Below are positions 1 to 6,985 of a stretch of 17,782 nucleotides of DNA, piece by piece. The stretch is from CAYWTX01 sp964461295 (GTDB lineage: Bacteria; Planctomycetota; Phycisphaerae; SM23-33), in contig CAYWTX010000607.1 of assembly GCA_964461295.1 (NCBI GenBank), positions 1 through 17,782 on the forward strand, in the 5' to 3' direction. Under the pieces are notes generated by a model. The model searched no databases, was not told where the DNA came from, and saw nothing but the letters and a program-made list of their open reading frames with translations. A program made the position numbers and the translations under genes. The stretch's first letter is position 1, and every line of letters begins with the position of its first letter.

Positions 1-17
1 GGCCGTGCTGGCTGCGG

Positions 18-1748
18 CTACCTCCCCGCCAGGCGGATCTTCGTGGCCGTCTCGCCGCCGTTCAGCAGGTACACGAGCGGCAGGGGCCGGTCGGTGCCCT
101 CGATGAACGCCGGCCGCGCCTGCCACGGGGCCACGCTCAGCACGTTCGCCAGGTCCATCCAGTACTGGAGGCGGCGCGGCCCGAGGCCCCACGTCATATG
201 GAAATGATTGGCCGGGGCGTACTGCTTGTACTCCGCCATCGTCGCGTATCTGGGCACCACGAACGTGTGCGGCCAGGTCGGCGTGCTTGTGCTCGCCACG
301 GCCTGGGCCAGCTCGGCCGGCATCTCGGTCGTCACGGCCTCGTCCCAGACGAGGCTGAACTTGTCGCTCGGGGCGAAGTAGGTCATGCGCGCCGCGAGGC
401 CCTCGATGCCGCCCGGCGTCATGAACGTCACGCTGTTGCCGCCGCCGGGGAAGTACCCCGGGTCGGCCAGCGGCATGCTCACGCCCTTCATGCACGTGCT
501 GGCCGCGGCGCCCGGCTTAGCCGCCCAGTTGAAACTGGCCGAGCCGCTGTTGTCGCCGTCGACGAACCCGCGCTTCGCCCACAGTTCCTCGCCGGTGAAC
601 TCCACGCCCATCTTCTTCGCCATCGCCTGGATTTCCCACGGCTCCCACACCTTGCGGAAGTCCATGAACAGCGGCGGCGCGCCGCCCGACAGCCACGTCA
701 TGAACAGCATCGTCAACAGCCCCTGCACGTCGGCCTCGGTGGCGTACGGCAGGGCCGCCTTCCCGCCGTTGTGGTCGAACGTCGAGTTGAACAGGCTCTC
801 CATCGCGTCGGCCACCGGCAGCGGAATACCCCGCGGATCGCTGCCCCACTCGAGCTGACTCATGAAGCCGCCGCCCACCGCGTTCAGGTCGGCCATCAGG
901 TCCCGAATGATCAGGTACATCGCCAGCGAGGTGTCGAACCGCCGGCTGTCGGCCTCGTCGCGCAGCACCAGCCGCTTGCCCACGTGCTTGTCCACCCACG
1001 CCCGCAGGCCGGCCAGTTCGCCGGCGTCGTAGGCGCCCTTGGCGAGCATGTCGGCCAGGAGCTTCATGTCCAGCCGCGTGATCTCCAGGCCGAAGGTGCG
1101 CCGCGTGGCGATCACGTGCGCCATGGCCGTTTCCATGCCCATCGAGTCGTGCCCGAAGACCACCACGCGCCGGCCCATGAGTCCCACGCGCGTCAACGCC
1201 GCGTAGCACCAATCGACCAGTGCCGCGGCCGTCTCCTTGGTCATCCCGGGGTCCTGGCCGGTGTCCGGCCAGGTGCCGACATTCAGGGCCGCCAGGCGGC
1301 CCATCTGGGCGAGCGCCCCGTTCACCGCGTGGGCGAAGACGACGCCCGGCTTGGGCCCGCTGTTGCCGCACGTGATGTTCACCGGCATGTCGGGGGGGAA
1401 GTGGCTCAGCAGGCTGATCAGCGTGAGCTGCGGGAACGCCCAGGTGTCGGGCGCCAGCACGATGGCGTCCACGCCCGCCTTACGGAACTGCCCGGCCACG
1501 ATGTCGGCCTGCTTCTCGCCGTCGATCAGCACGGGCGAGTAGACGACCTCCACCGGCGAGCCGTCGGGCATGCGGACGTTCCTGGCGACGACGTCGGCCA
1601 CCATCTGCACGATATTCACGCACCGCTGCCGCGACTCCTTGTCGATGCGCGGATCGCTGGTGGCGCACACGCCGAATGTGACGGCCTTGGCGGCCGCCTT
1701 CGTCGCGGCAGGCAGCTTCTTCGCAACAGCAGCTTCGGACTGGCTCAT
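18..1748 (-). CDS. fucI: L-fucose isomerase-family ketol isomerase
   Basis: This gene encodes 576 residues, close to the 591 of E. coli FucI, a Mn-dependent cytosolic enzyme converting L-fucose to L-fuculose (also D-arabinose to D-ribulose). Family motifs align along the length: GHDSMGMETA near residue 200, a stretch ending FNSTFDHNG, then three likely metal/catalytic residues: Glu338 in ATEADVQG, Asp363 in FMDFRKVW and His515 in ANHFHMTWG, matching E337, D361 and H528 of the E. coli enzyme. I chose the ATG at 1748 because AGGAGA lies just upstream; the open frame extends 24 codons further to 1820 but that stretch does not resemble the family. It follows the FAD oxidoreductase on the same strand after 117 bases containing a possible terminator and promoter, so it may be transcribed separately. 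No fuculokinase or aldolase gene is nearby, so the true sugar substrate is uncertain. Family is confident, substrate is not. Confidence 0.88.
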   Translation of the reverse strand: MSQSEAAVAKKLPAATKAAAKAVTFGVCATSDPRIDKESRQRCVNIVQMVADVVARNVRMPDGSPVEVVYSPVLIDGEKQADIVAGQFRKAGVDAIVLAPDTWAFPQLTLISLLSHFPPDMPVNITCGNSGPKPGVVFAHAVNGALAQMGRLAALNVGTWPDTGQDPGMTKETAAALVDWCYAALTRVGLMGRRVVVFGHDSMGMETAMAHVIATRRTFGLEITRLDMKLLADMLAKGAYDAGELAGLRAWVDKHVGKRLVLRDEADSRRFDTSLAMYLIIRDLMADLNAVGGGFMSQLEWGSDPRGIPLPVADAMESLFNSTFDHNGGKAALPYATEADVQGLLTMLFMTWLSGGAPPLFMDFRKVWEPWEIQAMAKKMGVEFTGEELWAKRGFVDGDNSGSASFNWAAKPGAAASTCMKGVSMPLADPGYFPGGGNSVTFMTPGGIEGLAARMTYFAPSDKFSLVWDEAVTTEMPAELAQAVASTSTPTWPHTFVVPRYATMAEYKQYAPANHFHMTWGLGPRRLQYWMDLANVLSVAPWQARPAFIEGTDRPLPLVYLLNGGETATKIRLAGR

Positions 1749-1798
1749 GGGGTGTCTCCTGTCTTTCCGGGAAAAGTGCAGACCGACCACGACCGGAG

Positions 1799-1826
1799 AT
1801 GATACACGCGCCGGCCGCAATGCAAA
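1799..1826 (-). promoter_or_regulatory. candidate sigma70-type promoter for the isomerase gene
   Basis: On the minus strand TATCAT (1804-1799, five of six to consensus) is preceded by TTTGCA (1826-1821, four of six) with a 16-base spacer. The predicted transcript would start about 40-45 bases before the ATG at 1748. This is a pattern match only, and planctomycete promoters are poorly characterised. Confidence 0.3.
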
Positions 1827-1844
1827 AGATGGTGGATGCAGATC

Positions 1845-1873
1845 GCCGGTGCCGCATCGGCTGTCCTACCGGC
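1845..1873 (-). terminator. hairpin at the end of the FAD oxidoreductase gene
   Basis: The outer arms GCCGGT (1845-1850) and ACCGGC (1868-1873) pair, and the inner arms GCCG (1851-1854) and CGGC (1858-1861) close on a 3-base loop, with a 6-base bulge on one side. The structure overlaps the TAG stop at 1868-1866. There is no T-run behind it, so it may act only as a weak terminator or an mRNA 3' end stabiliser. Confidence 0.25.
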
Positions 1874-4676
1874 TCTCCAGCGCCGCGCGGGCGTGGTGGG
1901 CCAGCGGGCCGCGCCAATCGCGTGCGAAACGTTCCAGCACCACTCCAGCGGCGCCGTCGTGGTCGCCGCAGGCGAACAGCCCCACGGCCAGGGCCAGTTC
2001 GCGCAGCGCGCGGCTGCGGGCCTCGTTGTGGTTCACGGCCCGGGGTTGATCGCTGAACACGGCGTCCCAATCGGTCTGGTGGTTGCCCGTCACCAGGTGG
2101 AAGGTGAGCAGGCGGGCCAGCAGCGGCGGAAACTGCCGCTGGGCGTCGAACCGGGCCAGCGCCGCGCAGGCGGCTGAGATCGCCTGCGCGTGCGACAGGT
2201 TCACGTCGGCGGCGATGGAGTGCCACTCCGCCAGCGCCTGCAGTTTGCCCAGCACCGCCGGGAACAACTCGGCCGTGGGGGCTCCCGCGGCCGCCCAGAG
2301 CAGCGTGTCCAGTTCGCTGCGGCTGGCGCCGAACTGGTCCATGCCGCGGTAGTTCCACCCGCGGTCCCAGCCGCGGGCGGCGATGGCGGCGGTCAGCGTG
2401 GCGGAGGCGGCCGCGTCGCCCATCAGGCCCAGCAGCACGGCCAGGCGCTCGCGGCGGGCGGGTTCGCCAGCGCCCGCCAGGGCCGAGCGCAGGCGCGGGC
2501 GGGCCCGGTCGGCATGGGCGAACAGAACGGCCAGGTCGCGGTGGGCGTGCGGCTCGGCCGCAACGGCGGCATCGAGCGCCGCGCCGCCCAGCGGGAACGG
2601 GTCGGGCGCGCAGGCCGCCTCGTCGAGGACGCCCATGGCGATGAGCCGCCGCTGGATGGGCGCGAAGTCCACGTCGCGGATGCGGCCGCCGGTGGCGACG
2701 GCCGCGGCCGCGACGAGCCCGGCCGCGTAGCCCTGGTTCTGCACACACGGCTGCATGCGAAGGACGGGCATGGCGTCGCGGTGGGCGCCGATCCCCAGGC
2801 CGGTGACCAGCACGCCCTCCAGCCCGCGCGGCAGCAGCGCCCGCAGAGGCACGACCGCGCGGTACTCCTGTTTGCCAGGCGGCACGGCCGTGAACATCGG
2901 GTGAATCGTGAAGCCGTGCGTGTCGAAATTGCTGGAGGCAATGTTGACGGCATCGGGCCAGGTGCGGCCGGCGAAGATGTCCTCGGGTTGGACCATGACG
3001 TCGGCAACGACGCGTCGCCGCTCGCGGGTGCTGAGAATGGGGGCCAGGTCGAACCGCTCGCGGAACTTCCGCCTGGCGGCTACGAAGCTGCGCGTCGCGT
3101 CCCGCACGTCGCCGTCGTCGGCGAAGGTGTGATCGCTGTTGGCGTAGTCGCGTCCCGGCTCGCGCGGCGAGAGGCCCGTGCCCTGCACGGCCGCGCGCTC
3201 CAGCCCCGGCTGGATCGTTTCCGCGCCGGCGGCGGCGGCGATGTCCGCGGCGCCGCTGGCGTCCACCACGCAGCGGGCGCGGACCAGCCCGCATCCGGCC
3301 GGGCCGGCGACGACCACGCCGGACACGCGGCCATCCTGGACCTGCACGCCGCAGGCGATGGTGTCGGGCCACAGCTCGGCGCCCGCCTCGCGCAACGCCC
3401 TCAGCCACCACGTGCGTTTCCACTCGACGCGCCACCCGCCCGGGCGTGCGGCGGGGTCGGGCGGGCCCATGGCGGCCACGCCGGCGTCCACATCGGCGGT
3501 GAAGCCGGCGCGGTGGCCGAAGTAGTAGCGCGAGATCTGCCCCCACGTACCCAGGCCGCCCAGGCCCGCCAGGGCCTCGACCACCAGCGTGCGGCGCCCC
3601 TGGCGAGCGGCAGCGATCCCGGCCGGGGCGCCCGCCGTGCCGCCGCCCACCACCAGCACGTCGACCTCGCCAAGCACCGGCATGGCCGCGGGGAGCTCGA
3701 TGGCGGGCAGACCGGATGCCCGCGCGCCGCGCAGATCGCGCCCGTCCAGGTGCAGGCCCGCCAGCGGCTGGGCGCCGCGGCAGCGCAGGGTCAACTCGCC
3801 GGCCGATCGCGGCGGCAGGCCCGCGGCAACGGCTTGGCCCGCGGCCTGCCCGATCTCCATGAACTTGCAGGGCTGAAGGAACTTCGCGGCCTCGTCGTCG
3901 GGGAGATCGCCGGCCGGTGGAAGCACCCACAGCCCCCGGACACTACGTTCCAGCCGACCCGGCGGCAGGAAGAAGACATTGTCTGCCGTGAAGAACTGCC
4001 GCGGGTCGAAGAGCCGCAGGCGGGCATCGACTTCGAGGGCCGCCAGGCTCGCGGGGTCCTCCACGTCGAGCGCCGCCTCGAACCAGTGCCGCCACAGCGG
4101 CAGTTCCCGCGCCGTGTTCCTGTCTGCTCGCCAGGCGACGCTGCCGGCCGGGACGGCCCCGGGTGGGGCTTGAGGCGCAGCCAACGTCCAGGCGAACTGG
4201 ACATTCCGCCGGCCGGTGCAGCGGAACGTGCAGCCGGCCTGGCGGGCGAAGGTCGCCGTCCACGTGGCGTCGATGACGGCGCGGGCGAGCACGGCGGCCC
4301 GCCCGGCCCGCGACAGGATGGCGGCACCGGCCACACGCCCATCGCCGGCGATCAGCGCCCCGCCCGGTTGGCAGCCGTAGAGCAGTTCGACGCCGGCGTG
4401 CAGCAGCTCGCGTTCGAGCGTCTCCTTGACGTGCATGGGGGTGGGCACGCCGAGGGCAAACAGGCGCCGCGCCAGGAGGCCGGCCGGCTCACCGGCTGGG
4501 TCGGCGAAGCGGGCGAAGGCAGTCACGTCTTCGCCGAGGTAGGTTCGCGGCGTGGCCAGCAGGACGCGGCACCCGGATTGGGCGGCGGCCAGCGCGGCGG
4601 CAGCGGCGGCCGTGGTGCCGCCCACGATGAGTACGTCCACGTCAGCGACGACAGCGGCAGCGGCGGTGGCGTTCAC
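1866..4676 (-). CDS. FAD-dependent oxidoreductase with two tandem FAD-binding halves and a helical C-terminus
   Basis: This 936-residue protein starts at a GTG (4676-4674) chosen because AAGGAAGGAG sits six bases upstream; the frame stays open to 5306 but that stretch does not look coding. The first half (about 1-330) begins with a degenerate Rossmann motif, VLIVGGTTAAAAAAL at residues 15-29. The second half (about 335-680) has the canonical VLVVGGGTAGAPAGIAAA followed by an acidic residue (VVEAL), and a C-terminal FAD motif near 620-650 (VTGLGIGAHRDAMPVLRMQP). This fits the FAD_oxidored family (PF12831). Residues from about 690 are Ala/Leu-rich and look like HEAT-type helical repeats. There is no clear signal peptide, so a cytosolic location is likely. 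The substrate is unknown. The neighbouring isomerase hints at carbohydrate catabolism, but that is inference. Such proteins in planctomycetes are often annotated only as FAD-dependent oxidoreductase. Confidence 0.85.
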   Translation of the reverse strand: MNATAAAAVVADVDVLIVGGTTAAAAAALAAAQSGCRVLLATPRTYLGEDVTAFARFADPAGEPAGLLARRLFALGVPTPMHVKETLERELLHAGVELLYGCQPGGALIAGDGRVAGAAILSRAGRAAVLARAVIDATWTATFARQAGCTFRCTGRRNVQFAWTLAAPQAPPGAVPAGSVAWRADRNTARELPLWRHWFEAALDVEDPASLAALEVDARLRLFDPRQFFTADNVFFLPPGRLERSVRGLWVLPPAGDLPDDEAAKFLQPCKFMEIGQAAGQAVAAGLPPRSAGELTLRCRGAQPLAGLHLDGRDLRGARASGLPAIELPAAMPVLGEVDVLVVGGGTAGAPAGIAAARQGRRTLVVEALAGLGGLGTWGQISRYYFGHRAGFTADVDAGVAAMGPPDPAARPGGWRVEWKRTWWLRALREAGAELWPDTIACGVQVQDGRVSGVVVAGPAGCGLVRARCVVDASGAADIAAAAGAETIQPGLERAAVQGTGLSPREPGRDYANSDHTFADDGDVRDATRSFVAARRKFRERFDLAPILSTRERRRVVADVMVQPEDIFAGRTWPDAVNIASSNFDTHGFTIHPMFTAVPPGKQEYRAVVPLRALLPRGLEGVLVTGLGIGAHRDAMPVLRMQPCVQNQGYAAGLVAAAAVATGGRIRDVDFAPIQRRLIAMGVLDEAACAPDPFPLGGAALDAAVAAEPHAHRDLAVLFAHADRARPRLRSALAGAGEPARRERLAVLLGLMGDAAASATLTAAIAARGWDRGWNYRGMDQFGASRSELDTLLWAAAGAPTAELFPAVLGKLQALAEWHSIAADVNLSHAQAISAACAALARFDAQRQFPPLLARLLTFHLVTGNHQTDWDAVFSDQPRAVNHNEARSRALRELALAVGLFACGDHDGAAGVVLERFARDWRGPLAHHARAALESR

Positions 4677-4706
4677 GAATGCTCCTTCCTTCGGCAGTGT
4701 GGAGGG

Positions 4707-4727
4707 ATTATACTGCGGCCGGGCCGC
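4707..4727 (-). promoter_or_regulatory. candidate -10 element and adjoining inverted repeat of the FAD oxidoreductase gene
   Basis: On the minus strand a perfect TATAAT (4712-4707) lies about 30 bases before the GTG start. No good -35 hexamer sits at the usual distance. Two bases upstream of the -10 is a perfect inverted repeat, GCGGCC-G-GGCCGC (4715-4727), inside the spacer. That could be an operator bound by a regulator, or chance in GC-rich DNA. Confidence 0.45.
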
Positions 4728-4862
4728 AAGCTTCGCGAGTGTAACTGCCAGACTGACAGCATGCCAGAGCCGATGGTCGCGCGGGGATCGTAGCGATAAG
4801 CCACGGAACTTCCGCGAGTTTCGTGCGTTGCAGAGCCACTGGCATTGTCGTTGCATAGCGAG

Positions 4863-4958
4863 ATGGACCGCGAAAATCGCAAGAAGAAGAAACGCAAGCA
4901 TTCGGAAGATGAGAAGCGCCGCGAGGCGGGCCGGCGCCGGGCGCTGCCCTGTTGCTGA
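4863..4958 (+). CDS. possible small basic peptide (31 aa)
   Basis: ATG to TGA gives 31 residues, starting MDRENRKKKKRKHSEDEKRR and ending with two cysteines. It is extremely rich in Lys and Arg. It lies alone in the divergent intergenic region with only a weak purine stretch (GCGAG) before the ATG. The same DNA read backwards looks like a hydrophobic segment, a common artefact of A/G-rich DNA, so composition alone may explain it. I do not recognise a family. Confidence 0.15.
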   Translation: MDRENRKKKKRKHSEDEKRREAGRRRALPCC

Positions 4959-5037
4959 ACGCCTCGCCGCATCGCGGGAAAAGGAAGTCGATACGCGACG
5001 CCTGTGCGGGAAAGCGAACTTCGCTGACGAATAAGGG

Positions 5038-5067
5038 TTGAACCCGACGTCGGTTTCTGCGTACATT
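5038..5067 (+). promoter_or_regulatory. candidate promoter for the ABC operon, with a palindrome between the boxes
   Basis: TTGAAC (5038-5043) and TACATT (5062-5067) match the sigma70 consensus at four of six positions each, with an 18-base spacer. Inside the spacer is the perfect palindrome CCGACGTCGG (5044-5053), extendable to 16 bases with one mismatched pair. A repressor binding there would block polymerase. The start codon of the ATPase gene is about 100 bases downstream. Confidence 0.33.
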
Positions 5068-5118
5068 CTACGGTTTCCCAGTCCATGACGGCTGCTTCCA
5101 GGACTGGCGAGACATCTT

Positions 5119-5150
5119 GCTGGTCGCCGGAAGCTGGTCGCCGGAAGCTG
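5119..5150. repeat. two-copy 14-bp tandem repeat
   Basis: The unit GCTGGTCGCCGGAA occurs at 5119-5132 and again exactly at 5133-5146, followed by a further GCTG. It ends just before the ribosome binding site of the ATPase gene, so it lies in that gene's leader. It is probably a slippage-type repeat. Confidence 0.8.
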
Positions 5151-5166
5151 AATTCGGAGCCAACGA

Positions 5167-6141
5167 ATGATCGAAGTGAAGAATCTCACCAAGTGGTACG
5201 GGCACGTGCTGGCCGTCGACAACATCTCCTTCCGTGTCGAGAAGGGCAGCATCGTCGGTTTCCTGGGCCCCAACGGAGCCGGCAAGAGCACCACGCTCAA
5301 GATCATGACCTGCTACCAGCCGGCCACGTCCGGCACGGTGAAGGTCGACGACTTCGACGTGCTGAGCCAGTCGCTGGACGTCCGCCGGCGCGTGGGGTAC
5401 ATGCCCGAGGCCGTGCCGCTGTACCCCGAGATGCGCGTGGACGAGTTGTTGATGTTCCGCGCGGCGCTTCGCGACGTGCCGGTTGCCAACCGCCGCGCGG
5501 TCATCGAGCGCGTGGCGGAGCGCTGCTGGCTGAGCAAGCCGCAGAACGTGTGCCGGCGCCGCGTGGGCGAGCTCAGCCGCGGCTACAAGCAGCGCGTGGG
5601 CCTGGCCGAGTGCATGCTGCACAACCCGCCGGTGCTGGTGCTGGACGAGCCGACGATCGGCCTGGACCCCAACCAGATCCGCGCGATGCGCGAGTTGATC
5701 AAGGAACTGGGGCACGATCACACGATCATCCTGTCCAGCCACATCCTGGCCGAGGTCGAGCAGACCTGCAACCAGATCGTGATCATCGGCGGCGGGCGGA
5801 TTGTCGCCCAGGGCAGCACCGACGAGCTCCGCAAGCAGGCGACCGGCACGGCCCGCGTGGTGGCCGAACTCCGCGGCGCCTCGGCGCCGGACATGACGGC
5901 CGCGCTGAAGGCCCAGGAAGGCATCAAGGACGTCTCGGCCGAGGCGATCGGGCAGTGGACGCGGATGGCGATCGACTGCGACGGCAAGGCCGATCGGCGA
6001 GCCGAGATCTACCGCCTGGTGGCCGACAAGGGCTGGCAGCTTCGCGAGCTTCGCCACGCGGTGGGCTCGCTGGAAGACTTCTTCGTGCAGGTGACCTACC
6101 AGCAGAACATGCAGCAGGCGGCGGACAAAGCCGTCGGCTAG
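5167..6141 (+). CDS. ABC transporter ATP-binding protein, GldA-like
   Basis: This 324-residue ATPase of an ABC-2 type exporter has Walker A GPNGAGKST (about residues 38-46), a Q-loop region of the GldA type (VGYMPEAVPLY, with Pro-Glu where many ATPases have Gln), signature LSRGYKQRVGLA, Walker B VLVLDEPTIGLD and the H-loop SSHILAEVEQ. After about residue 225 comes a C-terminal extension typical of this subfamily. GldA, GldF and GldG form an ABC complex described in gliding Bacteroidetes; related clusters occur in non-gliding bacteria, so gliding should not be assumed. GGAG at 5156-5159 places the start at this ATG. It leads a four-gene cluster (5167-12557), separated from the permease gene by 130 bases filled with octamer repeats. 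Confidence 0.92.
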   Translation: MIEVKNLTKWYGHVLAVDNISFRVEKGSIVGFLGPNGAGKSTTLKIMTCYQPATSGTVKVDDFDVLSQSLDVRRRVGYMPEAVPLYPEMRVDELLMFRAALRDVPVANRRAVIERVAERCWLSKPQNVCRRRVGELSRGYKQRVGLAECMLHNPPVLVLDEPTIGLDPNQIRAMRELIKELGHDHTIILSSHILAEVEQTCNQIVIIGGGRIVAQGSTDELRKQATGTARVVAELRGASAPDMTAALKAQEGIKDVSAEAIGQWTRMAIDCDGKADRRAEIYRLVADKGWQLRELRHAVGSLEDFFVQVTYQQNMQQAADKAVG

Positions 6142-6176
6142 AGAAGACGTTGATTCGCTAACTCGCCGGATGGGCG

Positions 6177-6248
6177 GGTTGACTGGTTAACTGGTTAACT
6201 GGTTGACTCGTTAACTGGTTGACTCGTTAACTGGTTAGCCCGTTAACG
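6177..6248. repeat. tandem octamer array SGTTRACT
   Basis: Seven consecutive 8-mers fit SGTTRACT (6177-6232): GGTTGACT, GGTTAACT, GGTTAACT, GGTTGACT, CGTTAACT, GGTTGACT, CGTTAACT. Two degenerate copies follow, GGTTAGCC and CGTTAACG (to 6248). The array fills the gap between the ATPase and permease genes and ends 10 bases before the AGGAG of the permease. The same octamer recurs at 13579-13602. Confidence 0.92.
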
Positions 6249-6271
6249 AGCATCAGACAGGAGTCCAGAGC

Positions 6272-6985
6272 ATGGGCAAAACGCTAACGTTGGCCAAGCG
6301 CGAATTGCTGGCCTACTTCGTCTCGCCGATCGCCTACATCATCGGGGCGCTGTTTCTTCTGGCCAGCGCCGCGTTGTTCTTCGGCAGCCTGCAGATCGGC
6401 GGCGAGGCGTCGCTGCGCCCGCTGTTCCAGATCATGGCCCTGCTGATGGTCGCGGCCGTGCCGCTGCTGACCATGGGCCTGCTGAGCAAGGAATACGACA
6501 GCGGCACGATCGAGACGCTGATGACCAGCCCGGTGACGGAGACCGAGGTGGTCATCGGCAAGTTCCTGGGGGTCTTCGCGTTCTATCTCCTCCTGTTGGC
6601 CAGCACGCTGCTGTTGCTGGGCCTGACGATCGTGTTCGGGCGGCCCGACTTCGGCGTGGCGGTGATGGGCTACCTGGGGATGGTGCTGCTGGGCGCGGCG
6701 TTCATCTCGGCGGGGCTGCTGGCCTCGGCGATGACTCGCCACCTGCTGGTGGCCGTGGTGGTGGCGACGGTGATCCTGGGCTGCCTGGCGATCCTGATGG
6801 GGATGGTGGTGCGGCTGGGCGTGAGCCCGTGGGACCAGGTGGCCGACAACCTCAACGCGATGAAGTGGTTCACGTATTTCTCGCGCGGCGTGTTCGACAC
6901 GCGCGGGCTGGTGTACTTCCTGAGCGCAACCGTCCTGATGCTGTTCCTCAGCGTCAAAGTGTTGGAGAGCCGACGATGGCGATAA
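6272..6985 (+). CDS. ABC-2 type permease, GldF-like
   Basis: This 237-residue inner-membrane protein has about six hydrophobic segments: roughly 18-40, 50-70, 100-122, 132-152, 160-182 and 213-230. Between the second and third is the family's characteristic cytoplasmic motif, KEYDSGTIETLMTSPVTETE, which contacts the ATPase in ABC-2 exporters. AGGAG at 6259-6263 supports the start. Length and layout match GldF-type permeases. Its stop overlaps the next gene by 10 bases (6976-6985), which implies translational coupling with the GldG-like partner. With the ATPase it should form an export or membrane-remodelling complex; the cargo cannot be told from sequence. Confidence 0.9.
   Translation: MGKTLTLAKRELLAYFVSPIAYIIGALFLLASAALFFGSLQIGGEASLRPLFQIMALLMVAAVPLLTMGLLSKEYDSGTIETLMTSPVTETEVVIGKFLGVFAFYLLLLASTLLLLGLTIVFGRPDFGVAVMGYLGMVLLGAAFISAGLLASAMTRHLLVAVVVATVILGCLAILMGMVVRLGVSPWDQVADNLNAMKWFTYFSRGVFDTRGLVYFLSATVLMLFLSVKVLESRRWR

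Larger units (their letters stand above)
4677..5166. other. divergent intergenic region between the oxidoreductase and the ABC operon
   Basis: These 490 bases separate the minus-strand FAD oxidoreductase from the plus-strand ABC transporter genes. Base composition is visibly less GC-rich than in the flanking genes, especially around 4790-4920 and 5020-5090, as expected for regulatory DNA. It holds a minus-strand TATAAT with an adjacent inverted repeat, a plus-strand candidate promoter enclosing a palindrome, a two-copy 14-bp tandem repeat and one short basic reading frame. The long open frames crossing it on both strands have no coding character. Confidence 0.6.

Noticed and set aside
198..1802. 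534-codon plus-strand frame antisense to the isomerase
   Set aside because: His/Arg-rich shadow sequence; the minus-strand frame aligns with FucI over its whole length with catalytic residues present.
1749..1820. Upstream start of the isomerase at 1820
   Set aside because: The added 24 codons are not family-like and overlap the candidate promoter, and the ATG at 1748 has a good AGGAGA.
2190..4793. 867-codon plus-strand frame antisense to the FAD oxidoreductase
   Set aside because: Composition is Arg/Gly/Ala/His shadow sequence with no motifs. The minus-strand protein has clear Rossmann motifs and a strong ribosome site.
6177..6248. Octamer array considered as a CRISPR array
   Set aside because: Units are 8 bases with no spacers, and there are no cas genes in the window.
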